A stretch of 42,627 bases of DNA from CAYVUI01 sp964454745 (GCA_964454745.1 CAYVUI010000026.1:1-42627); one strand, 5' to 3'; shown: positions 15,292 to 24,864, counted from the stretch's first letter. The notes: generated by a model not told the origin, from the sequence alone. Numbers and translations are program-made.

Positions 15292-16776
15292 TTGGCGGAG
15301 AACAAGTTAGAACAGCAGCGGCGGGAGAAGCTTGGACGGCTTCGTGAACTGGGAATTGATGGCTACGGGGACCGGCTCGACGGCGTGGAGCTTAGCCGGG
15401 CGGTTCGCCAGCGGTTTGAGGCGGACGAGAAAGAAGGCCAGCGGGCGCGGTGCGCGGGGCGGATTGTACTGCACCGGGATATCGGCAAGCTGATTTTTAT
15501 TACACTGCGCGATTCGAGCGGTACGATCCAGTTGGGATTGAGCAAGAAGCTGCTGGCCGAGAGCTGGGATTTCTGCAAGCTGCTCGAAGCGGGGGATGTC
15601 ATTGCGGGTTTTGGTGAAGTGGGCCGGACGCGGACCGGGGAGATTACGATCTGGTGTGATGAGGTGGTGATGCTCAGTAAATCGCTGGTGCCTCCGCCGG
15701 AGAAGTTTCACGGCCTGGCGGATGTGGATATGCGGTACCGCCAGCGGTACGTGGATTTGTGGGCGAACCCGGAGGTAATGGAGCGGTTCACGCAGCGCAG
15801 CGCGATGGTCGCGAGTATTCGCAAGTTCCTGGGTGAGAAGGGTTTTTGCGAAGTGGAGACGCCGATGATGCAGGCGATTGCCGGCGGCGCGGCGGCCAAG
15901 CCTTTTATTACGCATCATAATTCGCTGGATATCGATTTGTATTTGCGTATTGCGCCGGAGCTGTTTTTAAAGCGGCTGCTGGTCGGCGGGATGGAGAGGG
16001 TGTTCGAGATCAACCGTAACTTCCGCAACGAGGGTTTGAGTACGCGGCATAATCCTGAGTTTACGATGATGGAGCTCTACCAGGCGTATGCGGATTACGA
16101 GATTATGATGGAACTGACCGAGGAACTGGTCTGTTCGCTGATCGAGCAGCACTGCGAGGGGCCGGTGATCGAATTCGGGGATTTGCAGATCGATTATTCA
16201 CGTCCGTGGCAGCGTGCGAAATACGCCGACCTGCTCAAGGAGCACGCGGGTGTGGAAATTGGCGACATCGAGGCAGTGCGCGCTAAAGCGAAGGAGCTTC
16301 ATATCGCCGAGGCGGGGATGGATGACGCGGTGGTAGTGAACGAGGTGTTCGAGGCGACGGTGGAAGAGCATTTAGTCAACCCGACGTTCGTGATTGATTA
16401 CCCCGGTGAGATTTGTCCTCTGACGCGGCGCAGCAAGAGCAACCCTCAGCTTGCCGAGAGGTTTGAGCTGTTCGTCGGACGGATGGAACTTGCCAATGCG
16501 TATACGGAGCTCAATGATCCCGAGGTGCAGGAGGCGAACTTCCGAAATCAGCTTCGCGGCGAAGAAGAGACGATGGCGAAGATGGATACAGATTTTATCA
16601 CGGCGCTGAAGTACGGCATGCCCCCGGCAGGCGGCCTGGGTGTCGGCATTGACCGGCTGGTAATGCTGCTGACGGGCGCAACGAGTATCCGGGATGTGAT
16701 CCTGTTTCCGCTTTTAAAGCCCTCGAGCGGGCAGGCGGCGGTTGAATCGGGCGATGAGGATGAGTCGAACGAATAG
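15292..16776 (+). CDS. lysS: Lysine--tRNA ligase, class II
   Basis: 494 residues from a TTG start (15292) preceded by AGGA 8-11 nt upstream. The N-terminal OB-fold anticodon-binding domain (about 55-150, ARCAGRIVLHRDIGKLIF) is followed by the class II core: motif 1 around YVDLWANPEVMERF, motif 2 FEINRNFRNEGLSTRHNPEFTMMELYQAY, and motif 3 GGLGVGIDRLVMLLTG with TSIRDVILFP. It charges tRNA-Lys with lysine in the cytoplasm. It lies 45 bp after the protease gene and 11 bp before the permease gene. A short acidic C-terminal tail (ESGDEDESNE) extends past the usual end. Confidence 0.96.
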   Translation: MAENKLEQQRREKLGRLRELGIDGYGDRLDGVELSRAVRQRFEADEKEGQRARCAGRIVLHRDIGKLIFITLRDSSGTIQLGLSKKLLAESWDFCKLLEAGDVIAGFGEVGRTRTGEITIWCDEVVMLSKSLVPPPEKFHGLADVDMRYRQRYVDLWANPEVMERFTQRSAMVASIRKFLGEKGFCEVETPMMQAIAGGAAAKPFITHHNSLDIDLYLRIAPELFLKRLLVGGMERVFEINRNFRNEGLSTRHNPEFTMMELYQAYADYEIMMELTEELVCSLIEQHCEGPVIEFGDLQIDYSRPWQRAKYADLLKEHAGVEIGDIEAVRAKAKELHIAEAGMDDAVVVNEVFEATVEEHLVNPTFVIDYPGEICPLTRRSKSNPQLAERFELFVGRMELANAYTELNDPEVQEANFRNQLRGEEETMAKMDTDFITALKYGMPPAGGLGVGIDRLVMLLTGATSIRDVILFPLLKPSSGQAAVESGDEDESNE

Positions 16777-16787
16777 AAAAGGGGCGA

Positions 16788-18158
16788 ATGAACGCGCTGA
16801 GCCTAGTTTTATGTCTGCGTTACCTGTTTAAGAAGAAGCTGGTGTTTTTCAGTGTCGCGGCGGTGGGGATGTCGTGCGGTCTTTTGATCGTCATTTCGAG
16901 TTTGTTTTCCGGGTATATCGAGGCGCTGGAGACGGGTGCGACGCGGTATATCGGGCAGGTGGTGCTGTCTCGCGGCGGCGGTGTGGTGATCGAGCAGTAC
17001 CCGGAGCTGATTAAACGGCTGGAAGCGGATTCGCGGATTGAGGCGGCGACGGGGGTGCTTTCAAGCCAGGGGATGGCGCTTTTGGGTAAGGGCAATGTTC
17101 GCGCGGTGAGTATCTGGGGGATTGATTTGCCGGGCCGAGCGAAGGTGACGCCGTTTGGCGAGGCCCTGGTTGCCCGCGGCGGCGGAGAGGGGGCGTTTGG
17201 AGATAAGGTACAACAAAGAGAAGTAGAAATGGACCCGGAGGCGGTTGATTTTTCGGTGCCGGGGCAGGAAGACGAGCGAGGGTGTTTTCTGTCAGTTGGG
17301 GTTGTGGCCCGCCCGGGGGAACTGACGGATACATATGACCGCGACGAGGTGATGGAGGCAGTGGGCCAGCGGGTACTGCTGACCAGCGGCAGCCTCGAGC
17401 AGCAGCGGCCCCGGAGTATGCGTTTTACGGTCAGTGACGTGGTATTTACGGGGCTAAGCGATTTTGATGAATCGTTTGTGTATGTGCCGATCGATGTGAT
17501 GGGCGAGGTTTTGTACCCGGAAAGCAAGCAGCCGGCGCATGTGGTGCATGTAAAGGGGGCCGAGGGGGTAAGTGACGAAGAGCTGATGGCGGCGTGCCAT
17601 GAGATCTGGAATATGTTTACCGGGGAGGTGTACGGCTCGGATTACTGGGGGCGATGGGTGGAGGTGGAGTCTTCGCGCGAGATGCAGGCGATGCTGGTGC
17701 GGGAGTATCGCAAGCAGATGGGGGTTTTGATGTTCATTTTCGCAATTGTCAGCGGCGGTGTTGTGCTGCTGGTGTTCTGTATTTTTTACATGATCGTGCT
17801 GACTCAGCGCAAGGATATCGCAATACTCAAGAGCTGTGGGATGAGCGGGTGGGGTGCGATGATGATTTTTGTGCTTTTTGGTGCAGTAATTGGTGTAGCC
17901 GGCAGCGGCCTGGGGGTCGGTGTCGGGCTTATTGTGACGGATAATATCAATACGATTGAGCAGTGGATCAGTTATGCCCTCGGGATGAAGATGTGGCAGA
18001 GCAGTACGTATATGTTCAGCCAGATTCCGGTTCGGGTGATGTGGGGGGATGTGCTGTGGATCGTGTGTTCGTCGATTGGTGCGGCGGTGCTGGGCGCGAT
18101 GATCCCGGCGGTGCAGGCCGGGAGGGTCGATCCAGTGAAGATATTGCGGTATGAGTGA
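16788..18158 (+). CDS. FtsX/LolCE-type ABC transporter permease, first of two
   Basis: 456 residues. One N-terminal membrane segment (about 17-42) and three at the C-terminus (about 312-340, 360-388, 420-447) enclose a large periplasmic domain, the topology of the MacB/LolCE permease family. The final part (VLTQRKDIAILKSCGMSGWG, then AGRVDPVKILRYE) matches the FtsX core, with the usual coupling-helix KxxGMS text. With the second permease and the ATPase downstream it would form a heterodimeric exporter, probably releasing lipoproteins from the inner membrane. Substrate is inferred from family and from the many lipoproteins in the window. The ATG follows lysS by 11 bp. Confidence 0.85.
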   Translation: MNALSLVLCLRYLFKKKLVFFSVAAVGMSCGLLIVISSLFSGYIEALETGATRYIGQVVLSRGGGVVIEQYPELIKRLEADSRIEAATGVLSSQGMALLGKGNVRAVSIWGIDLPGRAKVTPFGEALVARGGGEGAFGDKVQQREVEMDPEAVDFSVPGQEDERGCFLSVGVVARPGELTDTYDRDEVMEAVGQRVLLTSGSLEQQRPRSMRFTVSDVVFTGLSDFDESFVYVPIDVMGEVLYPESKQPAHVVHVKGAEGVSDEELMAACHEIWNMFTGEVYGSDYWGRWVEVESSREMQAMLVREYRKQMGVLMFIFAIVSGGVVLLVFCIFYMIVLTQRKDIAILKSCGMSGWGAMMIFVLFGAVIGVAGSGLGVGVGLIVTDNINTIEQWISYALGMKMWQSSTYMFSQIPVRVMWGDVLWIVCSSIGAAVLGAMIPAVQAGRVDPVKILRYE

Positions 18159-18166
18159 GAGGTGTT

Positions 18167-19522
18167 ATGTATAAATTGATGCTGGCATGGCGATATTTCT
18201 GGCGGCGGCCGATCTGCTGGACGACGGTAGCGGCGGTGGGGCTGTGCGTGTTTATTGTGACGGTTGTGATGGCAGTGATCAATGGATTGGTGGGGGATTT
18301 TCGTGAAAAGAATCACGAATACGTGGGCGATTGCGTGGTGATCAGTGATTCGCTGACAGGTTTTGTGTATTACGAGGAGTTTATGGACAAGCTGCGTGAT
18401 TCCGGGACCGCCGAGGCGGTATCAGGTGTGATCCGCAGTTACGGGTTGATGACGCAGGTGGGTGCGGACCGAAGTATCGGGGTGGAGATTGTCGGGATCG
18501 ATCCGGTTGCTCACAGCGCGGTGACGAATTTTGAGCAGACGATTCACTACAATCGGGGAAATGTTTCGCGGGTTTTTGATCCTAAGGAGGGATTTGCAGA
18601 GAGCGGGGTTGTGATCGGGATTGATATGCTGCCCCAGCGGCGGGACAGCCAGGGTGCGTATTATCATCCGGCTTCGCCGGTTCGGTATGAGCTGATTATC
18701 AGTACATTTCCGCTGACGGCGAAGGGGGCGCTGGCCAAAGCAGGGACAGATGTGGTCAATACCAAGCGTTTTGTGTTCTCCGACAGCAGTGAAAGCGGGC
18801 TGGTCAAGGCGGATGCACGGTCGATTTACATGGATTTTGACGAGGCGCAGAGGATGTGCGGCATGGCGGAGGGTGAAAAGCGTGTCAATGTGATCCATGT
18901 GCGGTTTGCCGAGGGGGTGGGCTACCGGCAGGGTGTAGAGACTGTGCGCGAGATGTGGGAGGCATTTGCAGCCGAGAAGATGGAGCAGGGGCGGTATCAG
19001 GAGCTGCTCGAACAGGTGTATGTTTCGGGCTGGGTGGAGTATCGGCGTGCAACGCTGGCCTCGATGGAGAAAGAGCAGATCATGCTTTCAGCGCTGTTTT
19101 TGATGCTGGGGCTGATTACGGTGTTTATTGTGTACGTGGTGTTTTATATGATTGTGGGCAGCAAGAGCCGGGATATCGGGATTTTGATGAGCATGGGAGC
19201 CAGCGGCTGGGACATCGGGCAGATTTTCCTGCTGTTTTCGGTGTTTATCGGTGTGCTGGGTGGCGGAATCGGGCTGCTTTTGGGCGTGGGATTTTTATCG
19301 CGGGTTAACGAGCTGGAGGGTCTGCTTTTTGAGAAGTACGGCTGGCAGTTGTGGGACCGGAGTATTTACGCGATTGGGGAGATCCCGAGCGAGGTTGGGA
19401 TGGATGTATTTTTGACGGTGGGCCTTGCGGCGGTGGCGGCGTGTGTGCTGGGGGCTTTGGGACCGAGCTTGAAGGTGGCCCGGATGCCCTGTGCCCAGAG
19501 TTTGGCGGTCAACCAGGTGTGA
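18167..19522 (+). CDS. FtsX/LolCE-type ABC transporter permease, second of two
   Basis: About 451 residues from ATG 18167, preceded by GAGAGG; a GTG at 18155 would give a 4-residue longer form overlapping the previous stop. Topology repeats that of its neighbour: N-terminal membrane segment (about 18-42), large periplasmic part, and three C-terminal segments around MLSALFLMLGLITVFIVYVV, FLLFSVFIGVLGGGIGLLLG and FLTVGLAAVAACVLGALGP. The SKSRDIGILMSMGASGWDIGQIF segment is the FtsX-core coupling region. It is probably the LolE-like partner of the 16788 protein. The gene pair looks like an old duplication, as known for LolC and LolE. Confidence 0.85.
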   Translation: MYKLMLAWRYFWRRPICWTTVAAVGLCVFIVTVVMAVINGLVGDFREKNHEYVGDCVVISDSLTGFVYYEEFMDKLRDSGTAEAVSGVIRSYGLMTQVGADRSIGVEIVGIDPVAHSAVTNFEQTIHYNRGNVSRVFDPKEGFAESGVVIGIDMLPQRRDSQGAYYHPASPVRYELIISTFPLTAKGALAKAGTDVVNTKRFVFSDSSESGLVKADARSIYMDFDEAQRMCGMAEGEKRVNVIHVRFAEGVGYRQGVETVREMWEAFAAEKMEQGRYQELLEQVYVSGWVEYRRATLASMEKEQIMLSALFLMLGLITVFIVYVVFYMIVGSKSRDIGILMSMGASGWDIGQIFLLFSVFIGVLGGGIGLLLGVGFLSRVNELEGLLFEKYGWQLWDRSIYAIGEIPSEVGMDVFLTVGLAAVAACVLGALGPSLKVARMPCAQSLAVNQV

Positions 19523-19553
19523 ATTAACGCGACAAACGAGATCGGGAAATGAT

Positions 19554-20249
19554 ATGAGTGCGATTTTAGAGGCGAAGGGATTGTATAAGACGTACCGGCT
19601 GGGGCAGTCGCAGGTGAAGGTGCTCCAGGGGCTGGATTTTTCGGTTGAGGCCGGGGAGTATACGGTGATTGTAGGGGCGTCGGGCAGTGGTAAGAGTACG
19701 CTTTTGCATCTGCTTGGCGGACTGGACCAGGCGGATAAGGGTTCGGTGTATTACCAGGGTCGTGACCTGGAGCGTATGAGCGGGCGCGAGCTTGGGGGGT
19801 ATCGCAACCGGACGGTGGGTTTCGTTTTTCAGTTTTATCATTTGATTGACGAATTGACGGTTCTGGAAAATGTGATGGTTCCGGCGATGGCCCGGCGGAG
19901 TATTGGCGGGTGGCTTGGAGTCCGGGGGAACGTGAAAAAGCGGGCGAAGGAGCTTCTGGATCGGCTGGGCCTGGAGGGGAGAATTACCCATAAACCCTAT
20001 CAGCTTTCCGGTGGAGAGAGGCAGCGAGTGGCGATTGGGCGGGCGGTGATCAATGAGCCGAAGATATTACTTGCCGATGAGCCGACAGGAAACCTTGACT
20101 CTGAGACGGGAGATGGTATCTTAGATATTCTGGGCCAGCTGCATCGGGATGGTCTGACGCTGGTGCTTGTGACGCATGATGAGCGGATCGGGCAGCGGTG
20201 TAACCGGATGATCCGGCTTGCAGACGGGCGAATTGAAGGGCAGTCTTAG
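19554..20249 (+). CDS. ABC transporter ATPase, LolD/MacB-type
   Basis: 231 residues from ATG 19554; an upstream in-frame ATG at 19491 would place the start inside the previous gene and lacks the usual N-terminus. Walker A GASGSGKST is at 41-49, the Q-loop in VGFVFQFYHLIDELTVLENVM, the signature LSGGERQRVAIGRA near 150 and Walker B ILLADEPTGNLD follows, then the switch His in VTHD. The FQFYHLIDELTVLENV text is typical of the LolD/MacB/FtsE group. It should power the two permeases encoded just upstream, the order being permease-permease-ATPase. Confidence 0.93.
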   Translation: MSAILEAKGLYKTYRLGQSQVKVLQGLDFSVEAGEYTVIVGASGSGKSTLLHLLGGLDQADKGSVYYQGRDLERMSGRELGGYRNRTVGFVFQFYHLIDELTVLENVMVPAMARRSIGGWLGVRGNVKKRAKELLDRLGLEGRITHKPYQLSGGERQRVAIGRAVINEPKILLADEPTGNLDSETGDGILDILGQLHRDGLTLVLVTHDERIGQRCNRMIRLADGRIEGQS

Positions 20250-20272
20250 TTGGGTGTGTATCGGAGCGGTAT

Positions 20273-21130
20273 ATGGGCATGAAAATCTGGTTGAATGACG
20301 GCCTGATCGACGAGCAGGATGCGAAAATCTCGGTTTTCGATCACGGTCTTTTGTATGGTGACGGGGTTTTTGAGGGGATCCGCGTTTATGATGGTCGGAT
20401 TTTCGAGCTCGATGCGCACCTGGACCGTTTGTGGGAGGGCGCAAAGGTAATGCGGCTTGCGATTCCTATGGAGCGTGACCGGATGGTTGAAGCTCTGAGC
20501 GCGACGGTTGAGGCGAATTCACTGGCCAATGGTTATATTCGCCTGGTGGTTACCCGCGGTGTCGGCAAGCTGGGTCTGAATCCTTTTTTGTGTGAGCAGG
20601 GCCAGGTTTTCATTATTGCGACGGAACTTCAGTTGTACCCGGAGGAGATGTACGAGAACGGGATGCACGTGATCAGTGCGGCGACAATTCGCAACCATCC
20701 GATGGCGATTCCCCCGCAGGTCAAGAGCCTCAATTACCTGAACAATATTTACGCGAAGATCGAGGCGGTTGACGCGGGGGTTCCTGAGGCGATTATGTAC
20801 AATCATCTCGGGTATGTCGCCGAGGCGAGTGCGGACAATATTTTTATCGTAAAGGATGGCGTTTTGATGCTTCCGCCGTTCCAGGCGGGCGGACTGGTCG
20901 GGATAACGGCCAAGGTTGTGGTTCGGTTGGCGAAAGAGGAAGGGATCGAGGTGGTCGAGAAGGACCTGACACGGTTTGACCTGTACAGTTGTGATGAGTT
21001 TTTCCTGACGGGTACCGCGGCGGAGGTGATCGGTATTGTGAAAATTGACGGCAGAACGGTTGGGGACGGCAAGCCCGGGCCGATAACACAGAAGCTTAGA
21101 AGGAAGTTTTTTGAGTATGTCCGGTCGTAG
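20273..21130 (+). CDS. ilvE: Class IV aminotransferase, branched-chain amino acid type
   Basis: 285 residues with GGAG 7 nt before ATG 20273. Fold-type IV PLP enzyme landmarks: VFDHGLLYGDGVFEGIRVYDG near the start, the catalytic lysine in PPQVKSLNYLNN (about 151), EASADNIFIVKDG, PPFQAGGLVGITAKVV and DEFFLTGTAAEVIGI. These fit bacterial branched-chain aminotransferase, which makes leucine, isoleucine and valine from their keto acids. D-amino-acid transaminase and aminodeoxychorismate lyase share the fold; the YGDGVFEGIR and GTAAEVIG motifs favour IlvE. It overlaps the next gene by 20 bp. Confidence 0.88.
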   Translation: MGMKIWLNDGLIDEQDAKISVFDHGLLYGDGVFEGIRVYDGRIFELDAHLDRLWEGAKVMRLAIPMERDRMVEALSATVEANSLANGYIRLVVTRGVGKLGLNPFLCEQGQVFIIATELQLYPEEMYENGMHVISAATIRNHPMAIPPQVKSLNYLNNIYAKIEAVDAGVPEAIMYNHLGYVAEASADNIFIVKDGVLMLPPFQAGGLVGITAKVVVRLAKEEGIEVVEKDLTRFDLYSCDEFFLTGTAAEVIGIVKIDGRTVGDGKPGPITQKLRRKFFEYVRS

Positions 21131-22106
21131 GACGGATCAGGATTGGGGCCTGCTGCGCGGCGAGGGCGGAGGGGTGTTTTCGGTAATCGAGGCGGAGCTG
21201 GAGCGGGTTTGCGCGCTGATTCGCGAGCGAATGGTGGACAGCAATGATTTTGTGTCGCAGGTTCTGGGGAGTGTTGATTTTTGTGGGGGCAAGCTTTTGA
21301 GGCCGGGCCTGGTACTGCTTAGCGGCGGTGCAACGGGGGGGATTGGTTCGAACCATATTGCGGCCGGGGCGATGGTGGAGCTTTTGCATAATGCATCGCT
21401 TTTGCATGACGATGTGATCGACGGGGCGGATGAGAGGCGCGGACAGGCGACGGTAAACGCACAGTGGAATAATACCCAGGCGGTGCTGCTGGGGGATTAT
21501 GTACTGGGGGTTTGTTTCGGGCTCAATCGCGAGGTGGGTAATGAGCGGGTAGGTGAGATGTTCTGCGAGACGGCGAGGTCGATCTGCCGGGGCGAGATGG
21601 TGCAGAATCTACGGCGCGGTGCGGATTTGAGCGAGGGGGAGTACCTTTCGATTATCGAGGAGAAGACGGCGCGGTTTTTCGCGAGCTGCTGTGAAGCGGG
21701 ATCGATGATTAATGGATGCGGGGATGACGTGTGCCGGCCCATGGGGGAGTATGGACTCAATCTCGGGCTTGCGTTTCAGATTATGGATGATGTGCTGGAT
21801 ATTGAGGCGGCCAGCGAGGAATCGGGCAAGACCGGCGGGCGTGACGCGGCGCAGCGGAAAATGACGCTGGCGGTGATCGATGCGATGGATAAGGGCGGGC
21901 CGACAAGTGAGCGGATTGCAGCATGCCTGGCGGATGAGGATACGATTAGTCTTTGTGCGGTGCTTGCAGAGAGCGGGAGCCTGGAATATGCACGGAAAAA
22001 AGCGGGAGAATTTTGCGAGCGGGCGGCGGGGCATTTATCGGCGGTTGCGGAGGGGTCTTATAAAGACGGGCTTTTGGGTTTGTGCGAGGCGGTAGCCGGG
22101 CGGTAG
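21111..22106 (+). CDS. Polyprenyl diphosphate synthase (IspB-like)
   Basis: 331 residues from TTG 21111, with AGGAAG 5 nt upstream; ATG 21117 is the alternative but sits 10 nt from it. Trans-prenyltransferase landmarks: GGKLLRPGLVLL, the first Asp-rich motif in LLHDDVIDGADERRG, and the second in FQIMDDVLD. It elongates isoprenoid chains by adding isopentenyl diphosphate, most likely making the side chain of the respiratory quinone. Chain length cannot be read with certainty; residues before the first Asp motif (MVELLHNASL) are small, which favours long products. It ends the operon-like run that starts at 12946. Confidence 0.88.
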   Translation: MSMSGRRTDQDWGLLRGEGGGVFSVIEAELERVCALIRERMVDSNDFVSQVLGSVDFCGGKLLRPGLVLLSGGATGGIGSNHIAAGAMVELLHNASLLHDDVIDGADERRGQATVNAQWNNTQAVLLGDYVLGVCFGLNREVGNERVGEMFCETARSICRGEMVQNLRRGADLSEGEYLSIIEEKTARFFASCCEAGSMINGCGDDVCRPMGEYGLNLGLAFQIMDDVLDIEAASEESGKTGGRDAAQRKMTLAVIDAMDKGGPTSERIAACLADEDTISLCAVLAESGSLEYARKKAGEFCERAAGHLSAVAEGSYKDGLLGLCEAVAGR

Positions 22107-22244
22107 GGATTCTTTGTCATATTGGGGGCGGTTTCTTTTTGTGATGTTGCGGAATTTGTGCGCAGATCGGGAACTTTCTTGTGCGGGGTGTGTCTAAAGG
22201 GGTGGTATTGAATCAAACAATGACATTTATTTAAGGAGTGTATC

Positions 22245-23660
22245 ATGTTAATCCGACGTATGATTCTTTTGATGGCGGGGGCGATGCTGATGAGTTCGGC
22301 GGCGTTTTCAAAGGCACCGAAGGTGGACGAGGGGGTGGCCCTGACGGTGTATAATGATAATTTCGCCGTGGTCAAGGAGCGGCGGACGATGGATTTTTCC
22401 GGGGGCGTCAATACGATGCGGTTTACGGATGTGGCGACGCAGATCGATCCGACGAGTGTGTATTTTGAATGCCTGACTGCGCCGGGGCGGATTTCTGTGC
22501 TGGAGCAGAATTATGAGTATGACCTTGTCAATACGGACAGCCTGCTCAAACGCTACCTGGATAAAAAGGTGGAGGTGTTGATCAAGGGCAGCGGTTCGGA
22601 TGTCGGCACGCGGGTGTCGGGGATTTTAAGTGCCTCGATGGGCGGTGAGCTGATTTTGTGGGATAAGGATACCAACCAGATGGAGATCATTGGCCGCAAT
22701 TCAATTGAGCGGATTGTTTTAAAAGAGCGGCCGGATGATTTGGTGACAAAGCCTACGCTGGTTTGGCTGGTCAATGCGGCCCGAGGCGGCGGGGAGCTTT
22801 GCGAGGTGAGTTACATGACCGACGGGATCGGCTGGAAGGCGGATTATACGGCGGTGCTCAATGACGATGATGATTCGCTGTCGCTTCGCGGGTGGGTTAC
22901 GATCGATAATAAGAGTGGAGCTGCGTATGAAAATGCGACGCTCAAGCTGGTCGCCGGGGATGTTCGGCGTGTACGCGAAGTGCCGGAGTATGAAAATCTG
23001 CGTTACAAAATGATGCAGGTTCAGGAAGATAAGGCTATGGGCGCGGGTTTTGCGGAAAAGGCGTTCATGGAGTATCACCTGTATACGCTGGGGCGAAAGA
23101 GCACGATCCAGAACCGGCAGGTCAAGCAGATCGAGCTGATCGAGCCGGCGGAGAACGTGGCTGTTGAGAAACAGTTTGTGTATGAGTGGTTTAAGAAGCA
23201 TGACAAGGTGCAGGTCAAGCTCGAGTTCGAGAATACTGAAGAGAACGGCCTTGGGATTGCACTGCCGGCGGGTAAAATTCGTGCGTTTAAGGAAGACCCT
23301 GCCGATGGGAGCCTTGAGTTTGTCGGTGAGGATACGATTGATCATACCCCCCGCAAGGAAGAGCTTTCGCTGTATATTGGTGATGCGTTTGATATCGCGG
23401 TTGAGCACAAGGTGACGGACTCCAAGGTATCACGGCGGATGAAGACCGAGACGCACGAGGTAGAGCTTCGCAACCGCAAGGATGAGGATGTGGTTGTGTT
23501 TGTGGATCATAACCTGCGACCCTGGTCAAACTGGGAAGTGGACCGCAGCAACTTTGGTTATGAAAAGCGGGACGCGGATACGGTTCGGTTCGAGGTGGAA
23601 GTGCCTGCGGATTCGACCGAGACCCTGACGTTTACGGTGACCGAGCGGTGGGAGTTTTGA
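22245..23660 (+). CDS. Exported DUF4139-family protein
   Basis: 471 residues with AAGGAG 6 nt before the ATG. A signal peptide (RRMILLMAGAMLMSSAAFS) precedes an all-beta protein. Text such as LTVYNDNFAVVKERRTMDFSGGVNTMRFTDVATQIDPTSVYFE, GWKADYTAVL and the C-terminal VEHKVTDSKVSRRMKTETHEVELRNRK is characteristic of the DUF4139 / COG5316 family, whose biochemical function is not established to my knowledge. It stands alone, ahead of a bidirectional terminator, and has no obvious promoter that I could identify. Confidence 0.8.
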   Translation: MLIRRMILLMAGAMLMSSAAFSKAPKVDEGVALTVYNDNFAVVKERRTMDFSGGVNTMRFTDVATQIDPTSVYFECLTAPGRISVLEQNYEYDLVNTDSLLKRYLDKKVEVLIKGSGSDVGTRVSGILSASMGGELILWDKDTNQMEIIGRNSIERIVLKERPDDLVTKPTLVWLVNAARGGGELCEVSYMTDGIGWKADYTAVLNDDDDSLSLRGWVTIDNKSGAAYENATLKLVAGDVRRVREVPEYENLRYKMMQVQEDKAMGAGFAEKAFMEYHLYTLGRKSTIQNRQVKQIELIEPAENVAVEKQFVYEWFKKHDKVQVKLEFENTEENGLGIALPAGKIRAFKEDPADGSLEFVGEDTIDHTPRKEELSLYIGDAFDIAVEHKVTDSKVSRRMKTETHEVELRNRKDEDVVVFVDHNLRPWSNWEVDRSNFGYEKRDADTVRFEVEVPADSTETLTFTVTERWEF

Positions 23661-23688
23661 TTCCGGATATGATTTTAATAAGGCGCAT

Positions 23689-23719
23689 AAAAAAAGGCCG
23701 GTTTTAGGACCGGCCTTTT
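23689..23719. terminator. Bidirectional terminator between convergent genes
   Basis: GGCCGGT (23696-23702) and ACCGGCC (23709-23715) pair around a 6-nt loop, with seven As on the left and TTTTGTTTT on the right, so it can stop both the DUF4139-like gene and the leftward porin-like gene. Confidence 0.9.
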
Positions 23720-23740
23720 GTTTTGACTGTTTTGCAGAGC

Positions 23741-24517
23741 TTAGAAGCTCTTTGCGAATCCAACACCAACGTAGAACATATTGTCGTCATCATCATAGGT
23801 GTTTGAGTCACGCAGGTTGTTGTCCACGATCGCTGTCCAGTTGATGCTTGGTGTCATTGTCCAGCCGCCGTAGAAATCCATGGGCATTGCCAGTGAAAGG
23901 TTGAAATCGTTGAGTGCATCGTCGTCGACGGTCCAGTAGTACTTGTTGTAGTCCGCGTCGCCCCAGCCCATGCTTGCTGAGAGTTCGAGGTCCATGGGCA
24001 TATCCGGGATCAGCTCATAAACGTCTTCCCATGCATAGGCAATACCGGTGTTGATGTACATGCCGTCTGCTTCGTCCAGGTCATGGTAGACCATGACGTA
24101 GGGGCTCAGCAGTACGTCAAAAGAGAAGCCCCAGTAGAATTCATAGGTGTCTGGAACTGAAGTTGCCGCAAAGTTGTAGTAGATGAAGCCTACAGACCAG
24201 TTCGTGTATTCCAAACCGGGAACTTTGTCTGTATAGTCCAGCGACCAGTCTACCTCGGTGAATTCGAAGATGTGGTCTTCCGCGTCCTGGATGGGGATGT
24301 TGCCCCAGAATCCAGCGGTGAGGTTGCCGTATGCGATGGCAGCGCCCGGCTGGAAAGAGCTCTCATTGAGCTGCTGGCCGCGCCATACATACTGGCTGTA
24401 ATAATCGAGTGTGACTTCGTAGTCAAACATGCTGACTACTTCTTCCATGTCCGCCTGGGTAGTGGCGGTGCCGCACAGGGCAAGAATTGTCGTGACCAGA
24501 ATAATTCCCTTTTTCAT
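23741..24517 (-). CDS. Outer-membrane beta-barrel protein, TorF-like putative porin
   Basis: 258 residues from ATG at 24517, with AAAGGT upstream; a TTG 15 nt earlier is less likely. A clear signal peptide (KKGIILVTTILALCGTATTQA) is followed by a Tyr/Trp/Asp-rich protein of alternating beta strands. The start of the mature part (VTLDYYSQYVWRGQQLNESSFQPGAAIAYGNLTAGFWGN) matches the S-x-Y-V-(W/F)-R-G pattern of the TorF/Gcw_chp family of putative porins. The protein ends FYVGVGFAKSF with a C-terminal Phe, as is usual for barrel proteins recognised by BamA. A role in outer-membrane permeability is inferred. Confidence 0.8.
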   Translation of the reverse strand: MKKGIILVTTILALCGTATTQADMEEVVSMFDYEVTLDYYSQYVWRGQQLNESSFQPGAAIAYGNLTAGFWGNIPIQDAEDHIFEFTEVDWSLDYTDKVPGLEYTNWSVGFIYYNFAATSVPDTYEFYWGFSFDVLLSPYVMVYHDLDEADGMYINTGIAYAWEDVYELIPDMPMDLELSASMGWGDADYNKYYWTVDDDALNDFNLSLAMPMDFYGGWTMTPSINWTAIVDNNLRDSNTYDDDDNMFYVGVGFAKSF

Positions 24518-24864
24518 TTCTTTACCTTTCAATACCTAAATACCTATCCGTGAGTACTTTCTTTCTTTCCATTTATATCAGCACGGTATTCCCAGCCCCG
24601 TGTTAACAGCATAAAATTTTATCGGCATAGGCAGTGAGAGCAAATAAAAAAAGGGGGATTTTTTTTAAATTCTCTTAATTAAGAGAGATTTTAGAGTTGG
24701 TACGAGTGATTGTAAATGATTGTGGGTTCTGTGAACTTGCTTTTTAACAATATTGTCACGGTGTTAAATTTGGCAAGAATGTTAACGTGGGGAATCTACA
24801 TTCGATTTGGTAGTTTATCTCTTTGAATAAACGAGTGATTCAAACGGATGAATCTCTGATCTGT
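24518..24864. other. A+T-rich spacer between two leftward genes
   Basis: About 347 bp upstream of the porin-like gene and downstream of folC. It contains the 16-bp palindrome annotated separately and a purine-rich run of As and Gs near 24646. I found no gene and no certain promoter. Confidence 0.5.
24671..24686. repeat. 16-bp perfect palindrome
   Basis: TCTCTTAATTAAGAGA is fully self-complementary, in the porin-gene upstream region about 160 bp before its start. It may be an operator; no T-tract follows on either side that would make it a terminator. Confidence 0.4.
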
